Assembly (NCBI GenBank): GCA_934718085.1
Contig: CAKUZL010000008.1
Coordinates: 13,157 to 77,156, forward strand
Length of the DNA stretch: 64,000 bases
Direction: 5' to 3'
Source of the DNA: an uncultured Candidatus Melainabacteria bacterium
GTDB lineage: Bacteria > Cyanobacteriota > Vampirovibrionia > Gastranaerophilales > Gastranaerophilaceae
The stretch's first letter is position 1. Each line of letters starts with the position of its first letter. The position numbers were made by a program, and so were the translations under genes. Positions 1-8,460 of the stretch are shown one piece after another. Under the pieces are notes generated by a model. It was not told the origin of the DNA and ran no database searches. It saw nothing but the letters and a program-made list of their open reading frames with translations.

Positions 1-1
1 C

Positions 2-1024
2 GCAAAAAAGACGATTGATTTTGCGATATTTGATTTGAGAGGCATGCCCGAGATAGAAAACGCACTGAAAAACGCGAAGCGACGCGGGGTTAAGTTAAGA
101 ATCGTAACGAATTATTCGAAGACTGAAAGAACGCCCAATCGGGTAAGGATTGTGTTTCCGGAGGCGGTGAGTGACCGAAACTGCGTGATAAAACAGGATT
201 CCAAAAGGTTAATGCATAACAAATTTTTTATTTTTGACGGAGAACGTGTTTTTACGGGAAGCGCAAATATAACGGATACGGGACTTTCGGGGTTTAATGC
301 AAATACGACGATGTTGATAAAAAACAAAAGCGTCGCGAAGATATACGAGAAAGAATTTTTGAATATGTACGCGGGCAAATTTCATACGGCAAAAACAGAG
401 CGGACAAATTCGGGAGAGATAAGGTTAAATCCGAAAACGAGCGTGAGAGTGTTCTTTTCGCCTCAGGATAAAGTTATAACGTCGCAAATTCTGCCTTACG
501 TGAAAAACGCCAAAAAATATATTTATGTGCCGATTTTCGCGTTTACGGAAAGATCTCTTGCGAACGAGCTGATAAAAGCAAGGGCCCGCGGAGTCGACGT
601 GAAAGTAATAATCGACGCTACGACGGCGTTCGGAAGGTATTGCGTAATTCGAGATTTGAGAGCGGCGCAAATTCCGGTGAAGGCGGAAAATTTTGCGGGA
701 AAAATGCACATGAAATCGGTGATAATCGACGATAAGTACGTGTTTACGGGTTCGGCGAATTTGACGAAAAGCGCGAACGTTTATAACGACGAAAATATGC
801 TGCTGATTACGTCGGAGCCCGTCGCAAAGCGGTTTAGGGAGATGTTCGCCTACATTTGGACAAGTATTCCCGATATTTATTTGTACAAAATTCCCCTCGC
901 GGAATCGTATCAGTCGCCGGGTTCGTGTTTTGACGGTGTCGATAACGATTTTGACGGAAAAATCGACGGCGCTGACGAAGGATGCTCCGAAAAATTTCGC
1001 CCGAAAAGTTTAAGAAAAAAATAA
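2..1024 (+). CDS. Phospholipase D-like protein, 5'-partial, two HKD motifs
   Basis: The reading frame is open from base 2, so the N-terminus lies outside the window. Two HxKxxxxD motifs are visible, HNKFFIFD and HMKSVIID, each followed by a TGSAN stretch. This is the duplicated catalytic signature of the phospholipase D superfamily (phosphodiesterases, cardiolipin synthases, Nuc-type nucleases). Homology starts right at the edge (KTIDFAIFDL), so only a short N-terminal piece, perhaps a signal peptide, is missing. The C-terminus carries an Asp-rich segment, DNDFDGKIDGADEGC, resembling the calcium-binding repeats of secreted proteins, which suggests an envelope or extracellular enzyme. Substrate (lipid or nucleic acid) cannot be told from sequence. 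A TTG/ATG pair near base 35 is unlikely to be the start because conserved sequence precedes it. Confidence 0.85.
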   Translation, partial: AKKTIDFAIFDLRGMPEIENALKNAKRRGVKLRIVTNYSKTERTPNRVRIVFPEAVSDRNCVIKQDSKRLMHNKFFIFDGERVFTGSANITDTGLSGFNANTTMLIKNKSVAKIYEKEFLNMYAGKFHTAKTERTNSGEIRLNPKTSVRVFFSPQDKVITSQILPYVKNAKKYIYVPIFAFTERSLANELIKARARGVDVKVIIDATTAFGRYCVIRDLRAAQIPVKAENFAGKMHMKSVIIDDKYVFTGSANLTKSANVYNDENMLLITSEPVAKRFREMFAYIWTSIPDIYLYKIPLAESYQSPGSCFDGVDNDFDGKIDGADEGCSEKFRPKSLRKK

Positions 1025-1030
1025 CTCGGT

Positions 1031-1366
1031 TTAACGCCCCATAAGAGCTTTTCGTCGTTTGATTTCAATAATTTTCAATTTTATGTCCTCTGACATACGC
1101 GCCTGAACGAGTTCGACCTCTTCTTTGATGCGCAAAATTGCGGCTTCGGGCGCGGGATTGGTGAGTTTCACCTGAACCAGAGAGTCTTTGAGAATTTGAA
1201 CTTCCGCTTCGGCAATATCGATTACGTTTTGAACTTCTTTGATTTCCATTTCGGTGAAACGATGCGCACCGAGAGTGGTTCGAAGAGTTTCGCGAAGCTC
1301 GTTTCGCAAATCTTCTTCGGAGGGTTCACCCGAGGGAGTGTCTTTTAAAAAATCGAAAAAGCCCAT
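1031..1366 (-). CDS. Small helical protein of unknown function (111 aa)
   Basis: I do not recognise this protein. It starts MGFFDFLKD at an ATG preceded by AAAAGGA; the frame runs further upstream, but that extension is low-complexity and AT-rich, so the start at 1366 was chosen. The sequence is rich in Glu, Lys, Leu and Ile with heptad-like spacing, so it is probably all-helical and coiled-coil. There is no signal peptide or membrane segment, implying a cytoplasmic location. It lies tail to tail with the PLD gene, 6 bases apart, and head to head with the GT35 gene. Confidence 0.6.
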   Translation of the reverse strand: MGFFDFLKDTPSGEPSEEDLRNELRETLRTTLGAHRFTEMEIKEVQNVIDIAEAEVQILKDSLVQVKLTNPAPEAAILRIKEEVELVQARMSEDIKLKIIEIKRRKALMGR

Positions 1367-1522
1367 GGTTAAAAATCCTTTTGAAAATATTTTACCGGAA
1401 GAAGAGAAAAAAGTCACAATTTGAAAAAATATAAAAAATTCGTAAAACTTGAAATCCGAAAGCCTTGTTGTGACAGAGTATTGCAAAAATTCCAAAAAAA
1501 ATAAAGACATAAAAAATGTTTG

Positions 1523-1531
1523 TGATATACT
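1523..1531 (+). promoter_or_regulatory. Extended -10 promoter of the GT35 gene
   Basis: TGATATACT fits an extended -10 (TGnTATAMT), 42 bases before the start codon. No good -35 is visible at the expected spacing, as is common for extended -10 promoters. A Shine-Dalgarno GAGG lies at about 1563. Confidence 0.45.
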
Positions 1532-1572
1532 TTTGTATGTTGAAACATTGTACAAATTGAAATGAGGAAAAA

Positions 1573-3264
1573 ATGACATTACCCAACGTAGCATATTTTT
1601 CAATGGAAATGGCAATAGACCAGTCTTTGGCTATATATTCGGGCGGACTCGGATTTTTGGCGGGCTCGCACATGCAATCGGCAGGATACCTTCAAATGCC
1701 GATGGTCGGGGTATCGATACTTTGGTCTTACGGATATTACGATCAACGAATCAGTCAGGAAGGAAACGTCGAAGTCGCATATATTCGTAAATATTACGAC
1801 TTTTTGACCCCCGTGTCGGCAACGGTCGATATTACGATATTCGGCGAAAACGTTAAAGTAAAAGCGTTCAAGGTTGATCCGGAACTCTTCGGAACATGCC
1901 CGATATATCTTTTGACAACCGATGTTCCCGAAAACTCGGAATGGGCAAGAAGAATAACCCATAAGCTTTATGACGGCGACGAAAGAATAAGAATAGCTCA
2001 AGAAACCGTTTTGGGTGTAGCGGGTATAAGGCTCTTGCAGGCAATCGGAGAAAAATTCGATTGCATCCACTTGAACGAAGGTCACGCACTCCCCGCGGCG
2101 TTCGAATTGTTGAGACAATACAACGGCGATTTGGAACAAGTTAAGAAAAGAACCGTGTTTACGACGCACACCCCCGTTGCGGCAGGAAACGAAGTACACT
2201 GGGTCGACACGTTGAAAGACGGCGGATTTTTCGCGGGTTGCTCGAGAGAAAGAGCCGTCGAACTCGGCGGAGAACATTTCTCACTTACGGTTGCGGCACT
2301 TCGCATGAGCAGACTCGCAAACGCGGTATCGCAACTTCACGGACTCGTTGCAAACAAAATGTGGGAATGGGTCGACGGAAGATGCCCGATAAGAGCAATT
2401 ACCAACGCGGTAAATGTTCATTACTGGCAAGACAAAAAAATCGCCGAAGCAAAATCGCTTCAAGACTTGTTGGCGGCTAAAAGAGATTTGAAAACCAAGA
2501 TTTTCAAATACGTCGCAAACCAAACGGGTAAAAGATTTGACCCCGATGTTTTAACCATCACCTGGGCAAGAAGATTTGCCGACTACAAACGGGCATGGTT
2601 GTTGTTCATGGATATGGACAGAATCACGAAACTTTTGAACGAAAACAAAATTCAACTTATTTTTGCGGGTAAATTCCACCCCGATGACGTTATGGGAAGA
2701 GAAATGTTCGACAAGATTTTGCATCAATCGAGAACTATGAAAAACGTTGCAATTCTGCCCGGATACGAACTCGACCTCAGCGCGAAATTGAAAAAATGTA
2801 CTGACGTATGGCTCAACACTCCGTTGAGACCGTTCGAAGCATCGGGAACTTCGGGCATGTCCGCAAACATGAACGGCGCGCTGCACCTTTCGATATACGA
2901 CGGATGGGCGGTGGAAGGAACGTTCCCGGGAATCAACGGTTACACGGTCGAATACCCCGGATTGGACGACGAAATTCCTTGGGAAGAACGTCATAAGAAG
3001 GATTACGAATGCATAATGAACATCATTGAAAAGCAAATAATCCCGACTTATTACGACAAAAAACTTCAATGGGCAAGACTTATGCGTCAGGCAATCAGAA
3101 CATCGGAAGCTTACTTCAACTCCGACAGAATGGTTATCGAGTACTACAACAGACTGTACAAGCCCATCGCGCACGAAGATCCCAAAGAAGGCGGATTGGA
3201 CAACAACTTCGAAATTCAAACAAACCCGAATTACGAAGCATGGACTTACGCAAACATCAAATAG
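1573..3264 (+). CDS. GT35 alpha-glucan phosphorylase-like protein (short form)
   Basis: The protein belongs to the glycogen/alpha-glucan phosphorylase family, which releases glucose-1-phosphate from storage glucan in the cytoplasm. Evidence: YFSMEM followed by YSGGLGFLAG at residues 8-31, a conserved TTHTPV motif, and EASGTSGMSANMNGA near residue 430. At 563 residues it is shorter than typical members and lacks the N-terminal extension of the actinobacterial/archaeal-type enzymes. The family's pyridoxal-phosphate lysine (GTxxMK) is replaced here by Ser430, which puts the reaction in doubt: it may act as a glycosyltransferase without PLP or need another partner. GAGG precedes the ATG. glgC, for ADP-glucose synthesis, lies far away at 58964, consistent with a glycogen-making organism. 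Confidence 0.8.
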   Translation: MTLPNVAYFSMEMAIDQSLAIYSGGLGFLAGSHMQSAGYLQMPMVGVSILWSYGYYDQRISQEGNVEVAYIRKYYDFLTPVSATVDITIFGENVKVKAFKVDPELFGTCPIYLLTTDVPENSEWARRITHKLYDGDERIRIAQETVLGVAGIRLLQAIGEKFDCIHLNEGHALPAAFELLRQYNGDLEQVKKRTVFTTHTPVAAGNEVHWVDTLKDGGFFAGCSRERAVELGGEHFSLTVAALRMSRLANAVSQLHGLVANKMWEWVDGRCPIRAITNAVNVHYWQDKKIAEAKSLQDLLAAKRDLKTKIFKYVANQTGKRFDPDVLTITWARRFADYKRAWLLFMDMDRITKLLNENKIQLIFAGKFHPDDVMGREMFDKILHQSRTMKNVAILPGYELDLSAKLKKCTDVWLNTPLRPFEASGTSGMSANMNGALHLSIYDGWAVEGTFPGINGYTVEYPGLDDEIPWEERHKKDYECIMNIIEKQIIPTYYDKKLQWARLMRQAIRTSEAYFNSDRMVIEYYNRLYKPIAHEDPKEGGLDNNFEIQTNPNYEAWTYANIK

Positions 3265-3280
3265 TAAAAATTCGATAAAA

Positions 3281-3309
3281 AAGCGGTTTCCTTTAAGGAA
3301 GCCGCTTTT
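3281..3309 (+). terminator. Intrinsic terminator after the GT35 gene
   Basis: AAGCGGTTTCC and GGAAGCCGCTT form an 11-bp stem with one G-U pair and a TTTA loop, followed by TTT. It starts 17 bases after the stop codon. Confidence 0.75.
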
Positions 3310-3341
3310 CGACTACAACAAAAAAGTTTTTGAACCCGATA

Positions 3342-3917
3342 ATGAACATAAAAAATAAAAACGAACTTCGAAAATATTTCAAAAATTCGCGCAAAAACCT
3401 TGAAATCGACAAAATAAGTGAAAAAATATATGAAAATTTGTGTAAAATTCCGCAATACGCAAACGCGGAAAATATTTTCACGTATTATTCGACGGGAGAT
3501 GAAATTCGGACGCAAAAAATTTTAAGCGAAAACGGAAAATCCGTTTATATTCCGAAAATCGTCGACGGAAAAATGATTGCCGTCAAGTTTGAGGAAAAAA
3601 AGCTTGTTACGGGCGCGTTCAAAATTCCGGAGCCCGAAAGCGCGGAGGAGTATATTCTCGGAGAAAGCGACGTCGTCATCGTTCCTGCGCTTGCCGCGGA
3701 CAAAAATTTTTACCGACTCGGTTACGGCGGAGGATTTTACGACAAATATTTGAAAAATTCAAAAGGAACGAAAATCGTGCTTATTCCTCAAAAACATTTG
3801 ATTTCGAGCGTTTTGGAAGAACCGCACGACATACGATGCGACATAATCGTGACCGAAAACGAAATTTTGGTAAACTCAAAAAAGCTTGATTTTAAAGGGA
3901 TTGAGAGAGAATGTTGA
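3342..3917 (+). CDS. 5-formyltetrahydrofolate cyclo-ligase
   Basis: Converts 5-formyl-THF to 5,10-methenyl-THF with ATP in the cytoplasm (folate one-carbon salvage). Supporting features are the N-terminal basic helix (LRKYFKNSRKNL), FTYYSTGDEIRT, and the C-terminal signature RLGYGGGFYDKYL typical of the family. The length of 191 residues is normal. An in-frame TTG 12 bases upstream is possible, but the ATG at 3342 gives the usual N-terminus; no clear Shine-Dalgarno is seen. It follows the terminator of the GT35 gene, so it probably has its own promoter. Stop codon is TGA, which shows that TGA is a normal stop in this genome. Confidence 0.9.
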   Translation: MNIKNKNELRKYFKNSRKNLEIDKISEKIYENLCKIPQYANAENIFTYYSTGDEIRTQKILSENGKSVYIPKIVDGKMIAVKFEEKKLVTGAFKIPEPESAEEYILGESDVVIVPALAADKNFYRLGYGGGFYDKYLKNSKGTKIVLIPQKHLISSVLEEPHDIRCDIIVTENEILVNSKKLDFKGIEREC

Positions 3918-4021
3918 ATTTTTGTAAATATTCCGCAAAGATGTAAGAAAAAAACCGTTAAAAGTTTGCGGGATATTTTTTTTCGGTGTAAAATAACAGG
4001 TATACTACCAAGGGGGGACGT

Positions 4022-4132
4022 ATGGAGTTTTTCAGACAAAATAAAAAATATATAATACTTTTTCTCGGATTGTGCTTTATCGCGTGGACGATAGGACCCG
4101 TGCTTTATAGCGTTTTGGCGGCGACAAAGTAA
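4022..4132 (+). CDS. Small single-span membrane protein (36 aa)
   Basis: An ATG preceded by a very strong Shine-Dalgarno (AGGGGGGACGT) opens a 36-codon frame. The peptide is MEFFRQNKKYII followed by about 20 hydrophobic residues and ends AATK. The basic N-terminus and one transmembrane helix are clear. A TATACT hexamer at 4001-4006 may be its -10. It ends 19 bases before the M23 peptidase gene, so the two are probably co-transcribed; a role in the cell-wall hydrolase complex is only inference. Confidence 0.6.
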   Translation: MEFFRQNKKYIILFLGLCFIAWTIGPVLYSVLAATK

Positions 4133-4151
4133 GCGGTAATCCGTCCGAAGT

Positions 4152-5270
4152 ATGAAAAAGAGTGTAAAATCGATATTTTCGTGGTTGATGATAATAACGG
4201 TGTTCGTGACGTTTGCGATGCCGTCGTTTTCGTACAATGCCGCGACAATAGCCAAAAAACGCCGCGAAACCAAAGCGAAAATCTTTAAGCTTAAAATACT
4301 CGAAAACCGCGAAACGGACAAAATGTACAAAAATCAGCAAAAGCTCGAGGATAACGAAAAAGACCTTGCGGCGTCTCAAAGCAGGTATTCGGCAACGAAA
4401 GACAATTTGCTGAAAACCGAAAACGAACTGAAAGCGGCGCAAAGTGCTTATGCGGAGACGGAATATCAGGCAAAACAACGGATACGTCAGATTTATAAGA
4501 AAGAAAAAATCGGAATGTTCGCAATGGTTTTGTCCGCGGACGACTTTAATACGTTTCTTGACAGAATGTACTACCAAAACAGAATTGCCAAAAACGACAA
4601 GGTGAAAATCGCGACGGCACGAGAAAAAGCGCGCAGAATCAGCGCGTTGAAAGCCAGACTCGAGCAGGAAAAAGTACTTTTGGCAAGTACGATAGATGAT
4701 ATAAATTCGAGAAAAGCGAGAATTGAAGACGCCATAAGCAGCAACAAGGCAATGATAAAGAAGCTGCAAACGGACAGAGCGACATACGAGCGGTCGGAAC
4801 GGGAATTGGCTCGTCAATCGCAAATAATCGAGCGAATGATTTCTCGGAACACGAAGAGTACGAAGGTTGCGGCACCCACGGGCGGATTTTCGAGACCGAC
4901 GCCGGGTCCGATAACGTCGAGCTTCGGATGGCGGACGCACCCGATATTCAAGAGCAGAATATTCCACTCGGGAATTGACATAGGGGCTCCGTACGGAGCG
5001 GCAATTCGGGCGGCGAACTCCGGGAAAGTTATATATACGGGCTGGTACGGCGGATACGGGAAAGTCGTAATCATCGACCACGGGCGAATAAAATCGCAAT
5101 CAATAACGACGTTGTACGCACACCAATCGCGGATAGCGGTAAGCAACGGTCAAAACGTAAGCAAGGGGCAGGTTATCGGGTATGTCGGCTCGACAGGATA
5201 TTCGACGGGACCGCATTGTCATTATGAGGTTCGGATAAACGGAAAACCGACAAATCCGTTGGCGTATTAG
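4152..5270 (+). CDS. EnvC-like murein hydrolase activator / M23 peptidase
   Basis: A signal peptide (residues 1 to about 27) is followed by a long coiled coil (about 30-235) and a C-terminal LytM/M23 domain (about 250-372). The zinc ligands of an active M23 enzyme are present: H272 and D276 in HSGID, and H355/H357 in HCH. This architecture matches EnvC/NlpD-type proteins that either cut or activate cutting of peptidoglycan cross-links at septation; many EnvC activators have lost the ligands, so this one may be catalytic. It is periplasmic. Upstream is the 36-aa membrane protein, downstream the LptD-like gene 20 bases later, suggesting an envelope-biogenesis operon. Confidence 0.85.
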   Translation: MKKSVKSIFSWLMIITVFVTFAMPSFSYNAATIAKKRRETKAKIFKLKILENRETDKMYKNQQKLEDNEKDLAASQSRYSATKDNLLKTENELKAAQSAYAETEYQAKQRIRQIYKKEKIGMFAMVLSADDFNTFLDRMYYQNRIAKNDKVKIATAREKARRISALKARLEQEKVLLASTIDDINSRKARIEDAISSNKAMIKKLQTDRATYERSERELARQSQIIERMISRNTKSTKVAAPTGGFSRPTPGPITSSFGWRTHPIFKSRIFHSGIDIGAPYGAAIRAANSGKVIYTGWYGGYGKVVIIDHGRIKSQSITTLYAHQSRIAVSNGQNVSKGQVIGYVGSTGYSTGPHCHYEVRINGKPTNPLAY

Positions 5271-5290
5271 GGCTCCGGAGGAAGCACAAA

Positions 5291-7615
5291 GTGAAAAAAT
5301 CGATACTTCGAATAATTTCGTTATTTATATTGCTCGGCACGGCGGCGTCGGCGGCTGAAGTTACGCCCGATTATTTGATGAACACCGTTTACGAAAAATC
5401 ACCCGATATGCAAATCGAGCCGAAGAAAGTACGATTATTTAAAAAGCGTGTAAAGGACGAAGCCAAAACCGTCGAAAAAGAAAAAACTTTGACAAAAGTA
5501 ACCGACGACGAAATTTTGACGGACGAAGATTTTATCAAAAAGCTCAGGAAGACGGAAAAATTTTATCGGAAAGACGGGTTTGAGATAAGAGTAAAAGCGC
5601 CGGAGCTTACGGGAAGCGTCGAAGCGGGCGAAGATGACGGTTATTACGGCGGCGGAGACGAAATGTCGCCCGATCCGAAGGATAAAAAGTTTTTAAAAAA
5701 ATTCCGAAAAAAATCGAAAAGCGCGAAGAACGCAAAATCCGAAAGTGCCGAAAAAGAGCCTTCTCAAATGATTTTGACTTCCGACACGACGGATTATTAT
5801 CCCGAAAGAAACGAAGTTGAGTCGGTCGGACACGCAAAACTTGAGATAAAAGGCGAAGATTTTATTTTATACGCGGACAAAATAATTTTCAACCACGACA
5901 TCAACTCCGTTCGTGCTTACGATAACGTAAAAATCGTGAAGGGCGGTAACGTCACGACGGGCGACTTCATCAATATAGACATGAACACCGCGCACGGCTG
6001 GATTCAAAAGCCGAACATATCGAATTACGCGGTAAAAATCAAAGCGGACGAAGCGTACGTTTACCCCGACAAAATCGAGCAATACGACGGGGTGATGAAC
6101 ATCGCGGAAGACCGCCGACTGATGATGGGCAGTACGAACTTCACGAACATGATAAACCCGGGACAAATCGATTTCGGGGATATGTTCAAAGAGAAGGAAA
6201 CGCCGGGTAAAATAAGAATTAAAGCAAAACATATCGACGTCGACTCCAAAGAGGGTCACAACATGATAACTTTGCGCCACGCAAGCATTTATTACAAGAA
6301 ATTCAAACTTGCAACAGTACCGTCGTTCAAAATCGCAACGGACAAAGAGCAAACGACGTTCGAGACAAACATTCCGGAATTCGGAAATATGGCAAACGTC
6401 GGAATGTACGCGGGACCTTCGGTTTTGCTGGATTTACCGCTGTCTACGGTGCTGAAACTTTCGCCGATTGCGATATATTCTCAGGACGAAGGGAAGTTCG
6501 GAATAGGCGGAATTGCGACAATTCACAATAAATCGAACTACACGCGAATGGCGTACGGAAGCGCGGAAAACAAGTTTTTGCTGCAAGGTTACCAAAGGCT
6601 GACCGATAAACTTGATTTAAGATATTCGCAAAATATGTACACTTCGCAATGGTTTATGGGGTTCAGACGCCCGATGTACTCGGCGGAACTGGTCTATGAC
6701 GACAGTTATTTCATCGAAGATTTGGGAATGAAATTCAGACACCAAATCCAGGCGGGGTATTATTCGGATTACGAAAGAATGTCTCAGGGCGAAGGCAGAT
6801 TGCGGTGGATGACACAGTCTCAACGACCGCTGTTTTCGTATACGAACTCGCGGGGAACTTTTAACGCGGAACTCGGACTTATAGGGCAAACGTCCGTGGC
6901 TCAGTACACAAGCGGAGATACTTTTGCTCTCGCGCGACTCGGACCGATTTTGTCGACCTCGTACAAAAACTGGAACCAAAGTTTGGTTTATTATCAAACG
7001 GCTGTCGGTGGACAAACTCCGTTCGCGTTTGACGATTACTATTACGGAAAATCAAACGTACAAATCGTCGAAACGTTGCGAATCAACAAATATTTGACGC
7101 TCGGCTACCTCGTGTCGCTCGCGCTCGGAGGCAGAAATTCTTACGTCGACCCGAGAGCCAACAACGGTCTGCCGAACGCAAAAACCAACGATATGCTTCA
7201 GGAAAACATGTTTTTGGTCAGCGTCGGTCCTGAATCGGCAAAATTTACGCTTGGTTACGATGCTTTCAGACAAACGACCGCGCTGTATTTTTCGATGATG
7301 CTCGGTACAAAAGACATGGATATCGAATTTGAAAAAGCCTCCGTCAACAACCCCGATACTTTGGGCAACAAGAATAAAGGCTTCGATAAGCTGAAAACAA
7401 GGTTCGAAAAAGTAAAACATAAAGTCTTCCCTGCAACCGACCCCGAATATGACGCGGAACAAGACAAAATACGGCTTTTGCAGGAGAAAAACGCTCAACG
7501 GGCAAACGATGAAGACGAAGATTATTCGGAAGAATTTTCGGAAGTTTCGGAACAGCTGAAAAACCAACTTGCACCTTATATGCAAACGGGACGCAGCGGA
7601 ATCGGCGGCAGATAA
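5291..7615 (+). CDS. LptD/OstA-like outer-membrane assembly protein
   Basis: GTG start with a good GGAGGAAG ribosome site. A signal peptide ends at ASA (about residue 21). A charged region (40-150) is followed by an OstA/LptA-like jellyroll, roughly residues 155-240 (DTTDYYPERNEVESVGHAKL), and then a Tyr/Gly/Ser-rich beta-strand region (about 330-690) expected to form an outer-membrane barrel. LptD inserts lipopolysaccharide at the outer surface. At 774 residues the size is right. The last 80 or so residues are highly charged and follow the barrel, which is unusual because LptD normally ends near its last strand. Sequence alone cannot show whether LPS or another glycolipid is the cargo. Confidence 0.75.
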   Translation: MKKSILRIISLFILLGTAASAAEVTPDYLMNTVYEKSPDMQIEPKKVRLFKKRVKDEAKTVEKEKTLTKVTDDEILTDEDFIKKLRKTEKFYRKDGFEIRVKAPELTGSVEAGEDDGYYGGGDEMSPDPKDKKFLKKFRKKSKSAKNAKSESAEKEPSQMILTSDTTDYYPERNEVESVGHAKLEIKGEDFILYADKIIFNHDINSVRAYDNVKIVKGGNVTTGDFINIDMNTAHGWIQKPNISNYAVKIKADEAYVYPDKIEQYDGVMNIAEDRRLMMGSTNFTNMINPGQIDFGDMFKEKETPGKIRIKAKHIDVDSKEGHNMITLRHASIYYKKFKLATVPSFKIATDKEQTTFETNIPEFGNMANVGMYAGPSVLLDLPLSTVLKLSPIAIYSQDEGKFGIGGIATIHNKSNYTRMAYGSAENKFLLQGYQRLTDKLDLRYSQNMYTSQWFMGFRRPMYSAELVYDDSYFIEDLGMKFRHQIQAGYYSDYERMSQGEGRLRWMTQSQRPLFSYTNSRGTFNAELGLIGQTSVAQYTSGDTFALARLGPILSTSYKNWNQSLVYYQTAVGGQTPFAFDDYYYGKSNVQIVETLRINKYLTLGYLVSLALGGRNSYVDPRANNGLPNAKTNDMLQENMFLVSVGPESAKFTLGYDAFRQTTALYFSMMLGTKDMDIEFEKASVNNPDTLGNKNKGFDKLKTRFEKVKHKVFPATDPEYDAEQDKIRLLQEKNAQRANDEDEDYSEEFSEVSEQLKNQLAPYMQTGRSGIGGR

Positions 7616-7728
7616 TCCATGAGAAAATCGAACCGCACGGCTGTTACGGCAACATGTAGGGAAGTGAGAAAGTAAAAACAAAACATACCCCGATATATGT
7701 TTCGTCGGGCGGTGTCGGAGTTAAATCT

Positions 7729-8073
7729 CTAAACTTTTGCATCGAGTTTTTGGTTTTCGGGTACAGCAGATTTGTTTTTGGAAGAACAAATCAGAGCCGT
7801 TATTCCACCGCCCAAAACCACAGCTCCGATTAAGCCGCTTATAAGCGTTGTTTTCAGCCCCTTTCCGGATAATTCTCCCGTTATAAGTCCTGCAATACTC
7901 CCAAGCGTCACAGCCGGAATTCCGGTACACAACGCGTCGTGATATTTCAGACGTTCATCTGCTTTCGAATTTGCCTTAAACGACGCTTTTGCGGCTTCGT
8001 CGGGCTTTTGTGCCGGTTTTACGTTCAATGCGCTCACGGGATATTGACTCGGTTGATTAAACGATACAGACAT
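7729..8073 (-). CDS. MSVSFNQ-family small membrane protein (114 aa)
   Basis: Not assignable to a known function. The first 35 residues (MSVSFNQPSQYPV..., KPAQKP, KASFKA) closely match the N-terminus of the 497-aa protein at 54804. Two hydrophobic glycine-rich segments (about 50-72 and 75-98) should span or insert into a membrane; the C-terminus is short and charged. A Shine-Dalgarno AAAGGAG precedes the ATG. The upstream region, including a tandem TGTAAA motif and a -10, is shared with the 54804 gene, so both are probably regulated together. The predicted 5'UTR contains a pentanucleotide repeat array. It is convergent with the LptD-like gene. Confidence 0.65.
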   Translation of the reverse strand: MSVSFNQPSQYPVSALNVKPAQKPDEAAKASFKANSKADERLKYHDALCTGIPAVTLGSIAGLITGELSGKGLKTTLISGLIGAVVLGGGITALICSSKNKSAVPENQKLDAKV

Positions 8074-8132
8074 TTTTCGCTCCTTTTACTTTTTCACACT
8101 TTTATAAAAACATCGAAAAAATAAAAATTGTC

Positions 8133-8160
8133 CCTATCCTATCCTATCCTATCCTATCCT
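8133..8160. repeat. Pentanucleotide tandem repeat (CCTAT) x5.6
   Basis: Five full copies of CCTAT plus CCT lie between the predicted -10 (8167-8172) and the start codon of the minus-strand MSVSFNQ gene. On the transcribed strand the unit reads AGGAT and starts at about the predicted +1. Confidence 0.95.
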
Positions 8161-8166
8161 AAGGGC

Positions 8167-8217
8167 ATTACAGCACGGGTTTCGACGATTTTAAATTCAA
8201 ATTTACAAAAGTTTACA
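8167..8217 (-). promoter_or_regulatory. Promoter with tandem TGTAAA operator, MSVSFNQ gene
   Basis: On the minus strand two TGTAAA boxes sit exactly 10 bp apart (8212-8217 and 8202-8207). They are followed after 29 bp by TGTAAT at 8167-8172, preceded by TGC (extended -10). The -35 is weak, as expected for an activator-dependent promoter. The same layout is found at 11073-11123 and 56391-56441. Confidence 0.6.
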
Positions 8218-8343
8218 TTGGCGTTTTACGGCGATTTACGCAACATTTCTTCATATTTCCTAACTTTTCGCAATGGTTCATCATCATTTTCGGAAAGTTT
8301 TGTCGTTTTTTTGAATGCTTTTGTCAAGTTCAAAAGGGTTTAC

Positions 8344-8366
8344 CCATGCTCCGGGCATGGTTTTTT
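8344..8366 (+). terminator. Terminator-like hairpin CCATGC/GCATGG with T6
   Basis: A 6-bp stem with a 5-base loop is followed by TTTTTT. No plus-strand gene precedes it closely, so it may end an unannotated transcript or be part of the palindrome family. Confidence 0.45.
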
Positions 8367-8370
8367 AAAG

Positions 8371-8400
8371 CATTGTAGGTTGGGGTTTCCACCCCAACGA
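8371..8400. repeat. GTAGGTTGGGGT hairpin repeat, copy 1
   Basis: CATTGTAG followed by GTTGGGGT-TTCC-ACCCCAAC, a perfect 8-bp stem. Near-identical copies are at 8768 and 56855, and an inverted copy at 9017. Confidence 0.85.
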
Positions 8401-8460
8401 ACCGTTCATTGCAGCATAGCGCGGGCAGGCGAAGCTGTACGTTATATCAAAAAACCGAAC

